Shown: positions 49,511 through 61,760, counted from the stretch's first letter. The stretch: DNA of 64,000 bases from Apoderus coryli (GCA_911728435.2 OU452199.1:42357253-42421252); one strand, 5' to 3'. Numbers and translations are program-made. Notes: generated by a model not told the origin, from the letters alone.

Positions 49511-51026
49511 TGTGTCCAAGATTGGAATCTTGGAAACGGTATGACTTATAATGTCGGTTAAATTCGACAAAAGTTGTACAATTTAAACACCTTTTAAATG
49601 GTGTTTTCATAATTAAACTAATTTTAGCCGATTTCGAGAATTTTTGAAAAAATAATTTTTGCGAGCTTAGTTTTTATTTATTTCTGACATTATTTTTACA
49701 GATATAAACAAATGATAAGCACTTCCTCATTGTTACTTTTTGGGGAGAATAAGATAGCGTTTACGTTTTTGAAAAACAATCATGAAGTTGGTTTTTTTCC
49801 AACAGCCCTAGATTTTTTATTGCGAAATTTATAGCCATTTTCAATTCAAAAATAGGTGGTATATCTCAACAAGTTTTCAGTATTTTTAGCTGTTATTTAA
49901 AATCATTCAAGAAAAATCGCCATAGTTTCGCACTTAACTGAGTGAATGCATAGTAGTAGGTTTTGGAAAAACATTTTTTCGTCGTTACTCACGATTATCT
50001 ATTATTATGATAATTTATTTCTGTCTCAGTACAACAATTTATTCTGTACGCGGTTTTTTAAATTTAGTTGAAATTTTTGTGCTTTTTGAAATTATTAAAA
50101 AAACGCCTTTCTCAGTAAAATAAGTGCCAAACTATGGCGATTTTTCTTGGATAATTTTAAATAACAGCTAAAAACACTGAAAACTTGTTTAAACCATTAC
50201 GTGTGATATTCCACCTAGTTTTGAATTGAAAATGGCTTTAAATTTAACAATAAAAAATCTAGGGCCGTATTGAAAAAAACCAAGTTGATGATGGTTTTTC
50301 AAAAACGAAACGTCGTAGTGAAAATTTGTAAACGCTATCTTTTTCTCCTCAAAGAGTAACAATAAGGAAGTGCTTTTAATTTTTTTATATCTGTAAAAAT
50401 AATGTCAGAAATAAATAAAAACTGCAATCGAAAAAAATTGTTTTTTAAAAAATTCTTGAAAACGGCTAAAGTTAGTTTACTTTTGAAAAAACCATTTAAA
50501 AGGTATTAAAATTGTACAACTGGAGCATTATCGTGCAGAGTCTCGACGACAACATCTTTCGTCAATTTTCCTCTTTTTTTTCTCTCTAATAATTGCTCCT
50601 TTTATCTGTTCTAAGATTGAAGAGTCGTATTCTACTCTTTCTGAGTCTCTAAATATGGTCGCCATGAGTTTGTGACCTTAAAATTCTTGGGTGCTGTTGT
50701 GTAGGTGTAAAAGAGCCTCTTACCTTCTTTAGGGACTCAGAAATAGTAAAAGATTTAGATTTAAGGACATTATTTTAAGAGTTTCTCTCTTATTTTCCTC
50801 CAAAGAGTACTTTTAATTTTTTTATATCTGTAAAAATAATGCCAGAAATAAATAAAAACGAAAATCGCAAAAAATCGTTTTTCAAAAATCCTCGAAAACG
50901 GCTAAAGTTAGTTGAATTTTGAAAACAACATTTAAAAGGTGGTTAAAATGTACAACTTTTCTCTAATTTAACCGACATTGTAACTCCTACCGTTTCCAAT
51001 GCTATTCCATTCTTATCTTGGACACA
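49511..51026. mobile_element. Long foldback element with one duplicated arm segment
   Basis: Begins TGTGTCCAAGAT and ends ATCTTGGACACA (one base looser). Left arm 49511-49935 matches in reverse the right side, but the right side holds the outer part twice: 50345-50520 and 50795-50975, separated by about 275 bp of other sequence. A 190-bp centre (49936-50124) separates the arms. No coding frame, no clear target duplication. Confidence 0.72.
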
Positions 51027-51734
51027 GTATATATCGAGAAGCGTTTTGCTAGCATTGTTATCATCTTCAGGAGAATTAAAACTAGCGTAACCCGTAGTGA
51101 AACGACTTTGTCAATATTACTTTGCGGCAAAGGTTCTACTCATCGAATATAATGAAGGATTTTTAAAACAATTTTACTAAGCCAACCATGCGTACGTAGG
51201 TAAATAAAAGGAACCTTAACCTGTAACTAGCGAGGTCCCACCAAATTTTAAAATGGTCACCAATTGACGTGGCATCACCAGTACATATCTGACCTTACCG
51301 CTGTTGGTGTTCGTTGCAAGTAAGAATTAGCTAAACCCTCATCCGCAGACAAATCCTCAGATAAATCCGATTCAGTTTCATTAAAAGTATTTGTAACTGT
51401 TGATGGGGTCATTAATGCAACATTTTTCATTTCGGCACGGTTATTGTGTAAGAATTTCCGATTAGTTCGTATGTAAACGAGCTTCACATATTATAGCGAT
51501 GGCGTAAGAACTAAGCAACAGCTATCACTAGACGTGTTGCAGCATGTTGAAACAAGTAGTAAGACCGTTAACGTTAACGTAATATTGAAGCGAATATTAC
51601 CCCGAAAATTAACGAAATTTTTCGGAAATATTACAGTAACAATATAACGTTACCGGATGGTAGAGGTAATATTACGTAATATAACTGGAAATTCTGATGG
51701 TAATATTCGGACCGTGCATCACTATGCGTCTGAA
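51027..51734. other. Intergenic; cluster of AT dyads at 51560-51720
   Basis: No gene assigned. 51570-51610 has GTTAACGTTAACG and GTAATATT...AATATTAC dyads. Confidence 0.35.
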
Positions 51735-52045
51735 ATTTCGATAGAATGGGACAGACCTATTAATGATGTCATAGATTTTGTCATAAAACACACACGTAGC
51801 CTCCTCGATATCCAAATCCAAATCATTCATCACACATGACCAGTCCACACTCAACAAATCACAATATAGAGAATGGAAATCAGCACGCCTGAAGTTGTAC
51901 TGCCTGTTTTTGATGTTTGTGTCAAAATTCCTAGTATGACGAGTCACAATGTCAACCGAAACAATAATTGCCGGATGATAGGGGTCTTCTTTCAATAGAG
52001 GTGTATCATCACGAAAAGTTTGGCATGGCAATTTATCCAAATCCC
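51735..52045 (-). pseudogene. LINE ORF2 linker fragment (Jockey/CR1-like)
   Basis: The minus-strand reading LKEDPYHPAIIVSVDI, YNFRRADFHSLYCDL, VDWSCVMNDL, VFYDKIYDIINRSVP matches the region between endonuclease and RT. Both flanks of the LINE are missing. Confidence 0.75.
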
Positions 52046-52487
52046 CCTAATCTACGCCAATGAACAATCAATGAAAGCCAAAATAATTCAGAATATTTTA
52101 GGTTATTTGTCCTCAAATGCATGTAAAATTTTTGTCAAAATCGGTTAGCTAGTTTTTGAGAAATGAACAAAAAAGTTAATTTGACTACTAAATGTGGACA
52201 CCCTGTATCTCGATAACGAAGCATTTGCGGACGTGGGTTCAATGGCAAAAAATGCTTATTGTTTTCAGGAATCTCCAGTTTTCGTTTGTTGCAACCATAA
52301 TGAATCACCCTGTATATGAAAAAACTGTTATTATTAAGCAAATTTTGAAAAGAGAATGTGCTGAATATGGTTGAAGAAAATCCATATATGCTACGAAAAT
52401 AAACACCGCGCTGGTTACGGGTTAAGGCTGAAATAGAAGGGAAAAAATGTAGCACACCACTCATTAACAACTTTTTAAGTACAAAAT
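52046..52487. other. Intergenic 3' flank of Sgf11
   Basis: Contains GACACCCTGTATCTCGATAA and CACCCTGTATATGAAA, short motifs common at ends of insect mariner-like and MITE sequences. No full element. Confidence 0.35.
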
Positions 52488-52493
52488 TTTATT
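52488..52493 (-). promoter_or_regulatory. Polyadenylation signal of Sgf11
   Basis: AATAAA on the minus strand about 260 bp past the Sgf11 stop codon. Confidence 0.55.
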
Positions 52494-52750
52494 AATTTGC
52501 ATTGCATATTGCGTTTAATGATAAACATCTGAGCTTAATAGTTATTAGGTACCTAAAAATACTTTTATTCCAAATACAAAATACTAACAGACAAAATTGC
52601 TATAAATACATATACAAACACAAGGATAGGTCTCTCCTGCAACTTTTCCTGGTTCATTATTCAACTGCATACACAAAAAAGCCTCGCCTGTGTTAATAAT
52701 TTTAATTTCACTAACCTTTCGATTCGTAGTCGGTTTATACTAATAATTAT

Positions 52751-53701
52751 TCATTCCATGGTTATCGGTGAACTTCTCGCACTCCCTTTGGAGCCATCGC
52801 CTTTTTTTTTCGAGCCTTTTGTTTCGCGTCGTTTGCCAGCACCTGAGGAGCCCGAACTAGACACTGAATCCGCTGGAGACGTACTATTGGAATGTGGATG
52901 GTCTTGTAGGTGGAGAATATCTTTTAAATTAGTCAATTCGTCGTCATTGCCTTCCACATCAACATTGAGCGTTGTGTCCATGGGAATACGATCGAGAACT
53001 TTCTTTGGAGTGCCTGTTTTGGTTCAGTTCGTTAGGTTACATAATTTTACAGGTAAGAGGTTATGAAAAACTAAATTTACCTCGTTTAGGTTTATTTGCT
53101 TTGCCCTTTTTCTTAGACGGTTTCGTCTCATAATAGCTCCAATCTTCATCATCTTCGTTATCACTAGGTACCTCGTTAGGTGATCCACCATCTCCTCGTT
53201 CTCGACTACTGCTACTACTGTTTGCCGTTTTCCTAGATGCGTTCCTTAATTTACTTGACTAAAATAAATTCACAAAAATATATTATATAAATACCTAGGT
53301 ATTTCCATAACATCAATGATCGACAAACTTACCCTAATATTAGTAGCAATCCCCATGCAACTCTGCAAATGCCTGGCAAACGAGATACCATCCACGGTGT
53401 TATTACAGTGTGAGCACGTACATTCCTGCACCTTTCGTTGATGTGTAAAAACGTCCAAATCACTACCACCGGAATCATCATCAACCTCTCCGCCTCGATC
53501 GTCCGCTTCCAAATCGTATGAATCAGTCTTACATTTACGATGTATATCAAAAATAATACCTAACGTAATTTCATCTATTAAATTATTGAAAAAATGTTCC
53601 ACAGATGTCCTGAGGGCCTGTTTGTTATTTACCAAATCATGCAAATCTTTCGCCAAACTGTGGAATAATTGTTTGTTGTCTGGTTTCTGACGTTTTGACA
53701 T
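52751..53701 (-). CDS. Sgf11: SAGA-associated factor 11 homolog (ATXN7L3-type)
   Basis: Minus-strand exons 53333-53701, 53081-53258 and 52751-53013, joined at GT/AG sites with matching phases, give 269 residues. The N-terminal helix (residues about 10-60, SVEHFFNNLIDEITLGIIFDIH) matches the part of Sgf11 that assembles with Sus1/E(y)2 and Sgf73 in the SAGA deubiquitinase module. Residues about 93-120 (ECTCSHCNN....SFARHLQSCMG) are the Sgf11-type C-x2-C-x9-H-x3-C zinc finger that docks the Ubp8/nonstop catalytic subunit. Exon 2 ends in the NEDDEDWS block typical of the family; exon 3 is Ser/Lys-rich. The gene is a nuclear transcription coactivator subunit acting in H2B deubiquitination. It looks complete with no breaks. 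Confidence 0.92.
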
Positions 53702-55509
53702 ATTAAGTAGTTTGTTTTATCAGCTACTGCTACTTTATTTTTAAAATTGCCGCCGATTATGGATAACTAGATTATAACCTAGAAAGTTGTATACAAAAAG
53801 CAAAAATAATGTAATATTTATACACGTAACTACTTACAGTTCTGATAGCTTTAGAATGTTACATTAAAGCTATTCTAATAGTAAATATAAATAAAAGGAT
53901 AACGAGTAAAAGAGTTAAACATAATTTAAAACATAAAATTTCACCTTCCAAGTTTTACTTTTATTGATAGCCAATTAACAAACCAACCAACATGAAATTG
54001 GCAACACAACACATCAACACATGGATGTCAAGTGGAGCAAACATCAATTTGTTCAAAAATTACGACATTCCGTAAATCAATTGATTAGTAATTAGTTTAC
54101 CTTTACTGACATTAAAATTTACTTCTACAACTCTCTTAAAACTAGATAATAATTAATTGAAATTTACATTTTCTATTTCAGATAGTATAAACACATTTTT
54201 AATATTGGCAACATCACAAGAACTATTGGTTCTAGGCGTTATCCTTCTACACAGCATTGCCTGCGTTTCTTTGGTTGTTCGACACGCCGATACAACATAC
54301 AACACGGTGTTGTCGATTGATCCTGGTAGCACAGCTAATATACACAGCTGTGCTGCTAGGTCTTAGGTCTTTAAAGGCTGATGTCAATTCGCATAGGTTA
54401 CCTAATTGAGCAGCTTTTTAGGTAAGGGATTGCGCGGGGGTCATGACGTCAGCGGCGACCGGAGTGCTGTGGCCACTAGATTAGTTTATATTTGCGCAGA
54501 TTTAGTTTATTGTTTTTGAGATTGTCGTTTTCGTTACGATAGTGTTGTTAGCTGTTTTGTAGTTTTGTCCTGTGAACATTTGTGAAAAAAACTCGTTTTG
54601 ATCTATTACCTATATTGTGTATAACGATCTTTTTATAACGGACAATATCATACTACTTAGAAGTTGTAATAGAACCAGTAAGTATCTGTTATACTTATTT
54701 CTCTAAAGCGACACTTGGATATGTAATGCAAAATTTTATAAAATATCTAACTATTTTTAATGCAAAAACTTTTTACAAGAATATTTTTAGAAATGTATTC
54801 AGCAAAACAAAACATGGACACAGTTTCTAACTCCCTAAACATAAATTTAAAATTATTATTAGAACTTGAATATTGCATTTTATTGTAACATTAATAACTT
54901 TGGGAATACAAATTGTTAATTTATAATATTTAAATAAAAGCTCACAGACAAGAGCTCCATTATGCCCGAAAATAAATGTTTGTAACTGTAAATAATAATG
55001 CCGTGATAAAGCAAGCCGGTCGCCGGTGACATATTTGCTATGGTAGGTCAAGATCATTCGAGGCTACCTATATAGTTAATGCGCATGGACTGATGTGACA
55101 TGACGACCTCAGAAAATCAATAGATGTTCGGCAGACTTTGACAATCCCATGTCAAAGCACAAAAATGTAAATGAGGTGGCAGTATGTGATCATACCATAT
55201 CAGTTCAGCTGGGGTGTACGAAGAAACCATTGTCTTTATAAACAAAAGACAATGTTTCAACCAACACATCGATAGGACTGAATTTCGCTTTTAATTATAA
55301 CAATGAAGTTTATTTAGACCATAATAATAAATATCTATTATAACTACCCGCAGAATTACAAACAGTTAAATAATTATGAAAAATCGACAATTTAACGTCA
55401 CCGTTACAATGGTTTCTATAGCAACACTTGTTTCATACAAAAACACAATTTCCCGTTGGTATACAATAATTACCATAAAAATTATTAAAGATTTGTTGCA
55501 TTGAGTAAA
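53702..55509. other. Intergenic region between two divergent genes
   Basis: Sgf11 (minus) and CFAP36 (plus) diverge from this 1.8-kb stretch, so their promoters should lie here. 54330-54356 is a small hairpin (AGCACAGCT/AGCTGTGCT), and 54430-54470 is a GC-rich stretch containing TGACGTCA. No coding gene recognised; a 69-residue frame at 54157 has no recognisable motif. Confidence 0.45.
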
Positions 55510-58500
55510 ATGTGTGAACAAAAAGAAGATTCCTCTGCTTGGGTTTTTGATTCTTTGGTGTGTTTTCTAAATGGTCCTGTATGGAACGCACCGTTGCAAA
55601 GTTTTATCGATGAAAAATCATTAAGTTAATGCTGTGCGGTATTAGAAAATTTCTGGCTAATACTCTTTTCTGTTTCTAGTTTTTGATCCAGATGTGCGGG
55701 ATAATGAAGAATATACGAAGATATTTGATGAATTTAAAAATTTAGTAATTTAATTATGGTTATTAGTTGATGAGAATACTTATGTCTTTATTTATAGGTT
55801 GATTTTATGCTTGGAAATTTTATGGAAGACTTGGGTATAACCCCAGAACAATTTCAAAAAGCTTGTAATGAAGGAAAGAAGCATCATGTTTCTTTTGATC
55901 ATGTAAGTAGTCTTTTATATCAATAGGGTTATTCTTTCGTACTGAACTAAGTGAACAATCTGAAAATTGTCAGTTCATTCACGATTGTGCGTATTCTTTC
56001 GACATCGGTCACTTCTACCAAACTGATAAAAATTCCTACCCCCCTTGCCGCTAACTGATCAACCTCTAGGTATCGGTTAGTTCGTTCAGTTAATAGTTAA
56101 CCTCTAAAAGTATTGAATATTCAGAGATAATTGGAATATGATTTCGAATCAAACCAATAAATTGTAAAAGTTTAAAACATGGATAATAATATCATGGAAG
56201 AAATAATTTTACCAGTTTTCAGAGCAGGGTTGGTTGTTTTCACAAGTTTTCGAGGTTAAGTGAAAGCCAATCACAAAAAAGATGATCTTTCGGTTTCGCC
56301 AAATATTCAGTTCAGTATAATCACATTCACTTGTTCAGATCAATCACTACGAAAGAATAACCCTATTAACGTCTATGGCTATTAACGTCAATACTGTCAC
56401 CTGTCACTTATAATACCTGTTTTGAAATTTAAATTTCATTCAAATGTGTTATACTGTAGACTTTATTTGAACAAATTTGGGCTGCAAACGACTACAGCAT
56501 GTTTGTCCGTCTCATGACACAGAAAAATGTAGAATTACAGTTGCAAGCATTAGAATTAATTGAGAATAAATATGGAATCAAACCGCAATCGTTTGTACCG
56601 AAAAGCAAACATGAACTTGAAAAGGAGGCCCAAGATGATGGTGGTAGCAACACGGATAATTTATTGGAAGTTGAAGTTTTGAATGAAGTTGCAAAGTAAC
56701 ATTAAATTTTTAATTTATTTGTAGAAAAACAAATATTTAATATGCCTTGTTGTTTTAGGAAGTTTCCGGAGGAGAGTAAACCGTCGGTTTCCACAGATTT
56801 AATTGAAGAAGTTATTGATCAGAAACCGATATTAGTAGAGCAGTTGAAAAAGGCAAAAGGTAAAATTAAAATATTTTAGATATTTCTGTGGCTTGGTCGA
56901 AAAAGGGCCTATGTACAAAATTGCCAAAATTGAGTTAGTGGGCCTATCTTACTAAATGAAACATTCTCTTTCCAATAAAAATGGTCCCAAATGAATAAAT
57001 CTAATAGTTGTCGATTTAGCCGATTCGAAAAGGGCCCACGTGTGAGGGCCAATGTACAAACTGAAAAACGTAAAGTCCCATGTACGTGTTAGGCCTTTTT
57101 ATATGGTCCTATGTCCAGACAGATTGGTAATTTATAAACATAGAACAGCCTAAGTGACCAATAGACCTAAAAAATATGGGCCTATGTGATCTTAGGTCTT
57201 TTTAGTATTTTCTTTTATTTGTATTTTTTTGGGCCCAACTGCCACTTATTAAAAGTATATTTAAATCTATGGGCCTATGTGAACTTTGGCCGTTTTATTA
57301 TTCAATAAATACACTTGAAAAAGGCTCAAGTGCAACATAGAGAAATAATACCTTATAATTTTTGGTCCAGTTGGTACTTAGGCCTTAGCGCATGTGACGG
57401 CAAATACTATCATAACCTCAAAATTTGTTTTAACTAACAGTTTGTTGCAAGTAGTAAGGTGTTTGTTTTTTTTATACATTTTTAGTTTGCTTAGCTGTAT
57501 GTTTTTGTTCGAGGTAAGTTTTATTAACTTTTCATCTTCTAAAGAATGTATATATGTAGTTATATCTAATAATAATATAATATTATTGAGGCTATTATTT
57601 TCGTAGCACATGCAAACATACACTTAGAGTCAGAATGTCTTTAAGCAATGGGAATTCTTGCCAATCACGTAGCCAGAGAATTATAGGCTTAGCCCTGGAA
57701 AATAAATATCCACCGGAACATTTTAATAAAATAAATGACAATAAAACTATACCAGTAGTAAGTTAATGAAACAAACGCTCCTAGTACATATTATTAATAA
57801 AACTCGTATTTATAGGAAATACCAAATATCATGCCCTCTCATGAAAATAGCGTATTGAAGGAAGCTACCAATACCGATAATATTGAGATTACGATTTTGG
57901 AAAACGTTGTTTTTGAAGTGAGTTTTTATCATCGCATTTATTTGTTATACATAGCTTGTAAAAGTATGCCCAACATTAAAAGAATGAAATACAAAAATCT
58001 AATAATTCCAGGAACCACATTGTGATTTTGTTAGCGAGCAATTTGGTATCAATCAAGATCAACAAGTACATGAGTCTATTGATGAACAAAAAATGGAAAA
58101 TGTAAGTTACTGATTTAAGGAAAGTGCCTATAAATTACAGATTTGAAATAACTGCAGGATGAAACAGACACCATTGGCGACATAAGCGATCCTTTTGCAA
58201 CAGACTCAGATACCTCTTATAGGACAGAAAGTCAAAACGAAACCAGCGAATCGGAAAAAGAAACACGAAAAGGGAAAATAAAGTCAAGGAAACGAGTAAG
58301 AAATGAGTCACTATGGCAAATAAATAAAATAAAGATTGCAAGAGCAAGTGGTCAAGAATATAAAACAAAGAAAAATAAAATTGTCAAAGCAAAAAGGTTA
58401 AAAGAACCATGTATATGCAGAAAAAAGTGTTACGAGAAATTTAGCAATGAGGAAAGGTTGAATCTGTTTCAAGAATTTTATGATTTGAACTATAATGAAC

Positions 58501-61213
58501 AAACTCAACTTTTATCAACTTTAGTTAGGGAATTTGAAAAGCTTCGACGCACTAAACGTGAAGAAAACAGCAGAAGAGTATTTAGTCGTATGTATACGTT
58601 AAAGAAAGAAGGTTTGCCTGTAGAAGTTTGTAAATTAATGTTTATGAATACTCTGGATGTAAGTCTTAAAAGACTACGATATACGATTGAGAAGTGTCGG
58701 CTTTCTACAAGCGGGATATGTGCATCAGACAAAAGAGGAAAACACGGAAATCACCCTAAAATAGCAGAAGAAAATAAAAATATTGTAATTCAGCACATTT
58801 CTAAATTTCCAGCTTATAAGAGTCATTATTCTCGATCGCATTCTGAAAAACGTTACCTATCACCTGATTTAGGCATTCAACAGATGTATAGGCTTTATGT
58901 AGATTATTGTAAAGAAATCTACAAAACTCCAGTATCTGACCACTTTTACCGAAACATTTTTGTGTCAAATTTCAACCTTTCGTTTCATCCACCACATAAC
59001 GACACGTGCAGCAAGTCCGACAAGTTAAACATTTTGATAAAAGCCACTACTGATGAAGGACAAAAAATTGATTACGAACGCGAAAAATCAGAACATTTAA
59101 ATGCCGCAGAGAGAGCCTACAATGAAAAAAGGATTGACAAAGAAAGAAGTAAACAGGATGCAACTGTAGTAACGGCAATGTTCAACTTGCAAAAGTGTTT
59201 ACCGACTCCTCATCTAAAAAGTGGAATCGCATTTTATAAAAGGCAGTTGTGGGTTTTCAACCTAACAATCTACGAGGTTTCAAGCGCCAATGAAAATAAA
59301 TCCTTTTGTTTTATGTGGGACGAAACCACTTCAAATCGTGGAGGACAAGAAATTGCTTCATGTCTCCTTAAGTATATAAAAAACTTGCCTCCAGGTACAA
59401 GTTGTCTAAATTTATATAGCGATTGCTGCTCAGGGCAAAATAAAAACATTTATGTCACTACTCTACTTTCCAAGGTTTTTGAATTTTTGCCACCAAACCA
59501 CAATTTAAAAGAAATTCATCACAAATTCCTAATCTCCGGTCATACTCATTTGGAAGCAGATTCAATTCATGCTTCGATTGAAAAAGCAAAGAAGCATACA
59601 ACAATGGAGATAGAAATACCCAGAGATTGGTCCACACTGGTCCGTAGTATTCAGCGAAAAGGAGGAATTAAAGTAATTGACATGTCTCAGGATGATTTTT
59701 ACAATATAAGTGCTCTTCAGAAAGCGTGTTTTGTGAATAGAAAAAAAAACGCAGACGGCGAACAAATGTCTTTTTTAAAAGCCAACCATTTCCTTTACAC
59801 CAAAGACAATCCTGGCAAAAATTTTTACAAGGAAAGCTTCAAAGAAAGAGAGTTCAAAGTCTGGGATATCCTAAAAAAGAAAAAAGCACAAGCAGGGGAA
59901 GGACTACCAACTTTGGAAAAACTAAATAATTCATACCCTCTGCCTATTGCAAAAAAAAAATTGGACGACATTAAAAGTTTAATGCAATACACACATCCAA
60001 ATTGTCGAGTTTTTTATAGCCATCTTAAACCACAAGAAAGCACTATCGACGAAGATGAAGAAGTGTGCCCTATAGGTACCTTAGAATATGACGAATAACG
60101 TTGTTTGTTTTGAATTTGTTGCCATTTTGAAATTAAAAGTTTAGTTCCTATTATTAAAAGTTAAAACTGTCATTAAAATACTTATGTAACTTTAAATAAA
60201 TGTTAAGGGTATGACCAATTTCCTTAAAGTGTTTTATTTATATTAAAACTAAAAAATAAAGCATAATCCTCAAAATGTTTAATAGTCAAAAAGGGCCCAA
60301 GTTTTTCCCTTTCTAAAAATGGGGCTTAAGTAACGATTTTGAGGGCTTATGTGAATGTCAGATTTAGGGCCTTTGTGAGTTGGGCCAAAAGTGTAGGGGC
60401 CCAACTAACAAAAATGTGTTAATAAATAGAACCATCCACAAATTATTAATATCATTACAATTATTACATTTCTAATAACATGCTGGCCAAATTTTATATA
60501 ATTCGGATGAAGCGTTTTTACTCAACGAATTTATTTTAAAAATGTACAAATGCTTGATTATCTCGAAACTTGATTTCGGTAGATAGGCCCTTTTTCGACC
60601 AAGCCACAGATTTATTTGAGCATAAATGCCCACTTTAACAATACAGGGTGATCCTACGAAAAGTAAGTATGCATTTATTCCGTGTGGGTAATATAGAGAA
60701 GCAAATAATTCAAATAAATGAATTTAATACTTACGTTTTTATAGAAATGATTAAATTTGAAGCGACTTGCTCTATGGGCAATTACATTGTAGTTTTTAAT
60801 AGAATTTATGTTTTAGATAATGTAAAAAGTTTTGAAACCAACAAAAGTAAAGAGGTATCAAGTATTGAGATTTCGAATCAAAAGCCCAATAAAGAAGTAA
60901 GGAAATCTCAAAATCCTGCCTGATTTCTTTTGTTGGCATTCAAAAATGTTATTTCTAGGTTGATGCTTTGGAACTCAAAACACGTCAAGCGTATTTACGT
61001 GCACAACGCGACAAATTAGTTGCGTTAAAAATAGAAGCGCGTAAGAAACAATTGGATGCATCATCAAGTCCTCATAAAAATAGACCAAAGTCTGCTAAAG
61101 CTGCAAAGGAAGTTTTAGCAACTGGGACAACACCAAATGTTGAACCAAACGTATTGCAGATCAGAAAGACTTTAGCGGAGAAACTTAAACTGGAAGTTGT
61201 TGATAAAAATTAA
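55510..61213 (+). CDS. CFAP36: Cilia- and flagella-associated protein 36 (CFAP36/CCDC104)
   Basis: Seven exons: 55510-55624, 55680-55744, 55798-55902, 56460-56695, 56759-56859, 60817-60896, 60959-61213, all GT/AG with matching phases, giving 318 residues from ATG to TAA. The N-terminal half (about residues 8-135) is the BART domain: WVFDSLVCFLNGPVW, EEYTKIFDEFKNL, MEDLGITPEQFQKAC, FVRLMTQKNVELQLQALELI. The C-terminal exon carries AYLRAQRDKLVALKIEARK and RPKSAKAAKEVL, then QIRKTLAEKLKLEVV, the conserved CFAP36 tail. Vertebrate CFAP36 binds ARL3/ARL2-type GTPases through BART and acts in cilia. Intron 3 carries a MITE and intron 5 a 3.7-kb intact transposon. Confidence 0.92.
55925..56364. mobile_element. 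MITE in CFAP36 intron 3
   Basis: Perfect 17-bp terminal inverted repeats AGGGTTATTCTTTCGTA, then looser inner repeats (CTGAACTAAGTGAAC with its partner). Flanked by T.A bases that would fit a TA duplication (TAGGG...CCCTA). About 440 bp, non-coding. Confidence 0.78.
56886..57400. repeat. Left subterminal repeats (transposase-binding candidates)
   Basis: Repeated GGGCCTATGT/GGGCCCA variants near 56906, 56940, 57025, 57180, 57230 and 57270, with similar copies at the right end. Confidence 0.65.
57635..60098 (+). CDS. DUF7869-like transposase (4 exons, 751 residues)
   Basis: Exons 57635-57757, 57816-57917, 58012-58101, 58158-60098, all phase-0 GT/AG junctions, give one unbroken frame. The N-terminal part is low-complexity and acidic, then a Lys/Arg-rich stretch, then CICRKKCYEKF with the loop EERLNLFQEFYDL typical of a family of insect and aquatic-invertebrate element proteins. 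The C-terminal part carries candidate DDE blocks: SFCFMWDETTSNRGGQEI, LNLYSDCCSGQNKNI and FLISGHTHLEADSIHASIEK, the SD.C.GQN.N and GH(T/S)H.E.D..H..IE motifs of DUF7869 proteins. The catalytic residues are inferred from conservation, not shown. All coding exons lie within the TIRs. Splicing implies nuclear expression. Confidence 0.78.
60280..60609. repeat. Right subterminal repeats and TIR
   Basis: AAGGGCCCAAG, GAGGGCTTATGTGAA, TAGGGCCTTTGTGA, GGGGCCCAACT then the inverted repeat at 60583-60609. Confidence 0.65.
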
Positions 61214-61760
61214 TAGATCTCTATGCTCACTTAAGAAAAGGCCACTAGCGGACTTTGGACTGTGATACTTTAGGAGAGCCTGAGTTTTCGTCTTCGTTGC
61301 AATCTTTAAGATTGACACAGACATTGTTGAGTCAAATGGGAATTACTTCGAAATATGCGACTAGCATGATGACTAATCACAGGTCAAATATTTATCCCTG
61401 GTGAAGAAGTGTGACGCAAGTGGTCTTATCTTAGATGAAACGAGCTTTTTATTGGAATAATCTTATAGTCGAACGCTGTTTTGTGTAAGCTTATATTTAA
61501 TTAAGAATAATTACGCCGGGAGTGATCTAATGGCTCACAAAGAGTCGGTCAAGTTGCACTTTATCCATGTTAAAAATAATTGTATGTGAAGTTTGGGATC
61601 ACCGCCTTTTCTATTTATTCGAAAGTGTGAGTCATTCCTGGGCACTTAATCCAGACGCAGCATTTCGGGGTGTGTAATGATCCTCCGCTGTCCGAGACCG
61701 GGAAATATGTTTCCCTTTCCTAACCCACAGTCATCATCATCAATCAATCATCAATCTGCA
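61214..61760. other. 3' flank of CFAP36, nothing assigned
   Basis: No AATAAA close to the stop codon; a 44-codon open reading near 61270-61405 has no recognisable motif. Confidence 0.35.

Larger units (their letters stand above)
56886..60609 (+). mobile_element. Intact DUF7869-like DNA transposon in CFAP36 intron 5
   Basis: 27-bp terminal inverted repeats start CTGTGGCTTGGTCGAAAAAG, flanked by ATTT at 56882-56885 and 60610-60613 (4-bp duplication; a 2-bp TT reading is possible). It carries a four-exon transposase gene with no breaks and GGGCC-type subterminal repeats at both ends. 3,724 bp, apparently complete and potentially autonomous. Confidence 0.82.

Noticed and set aside
51275..51487. 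70-residue minus-strand frame with acidic stretch
   Set aside because: No homology recognised; could be an exon, but no partner exons were found.
54157..54366. 69-residue hydrophobic plus frame
   Set aside because: No motif or splice signals; likely chance.
60648..60923. 91-residue frame with Met at 60648
   Set aside because: Its last part is CFAP36 exon 6 (60817-60896); the rest is intron.
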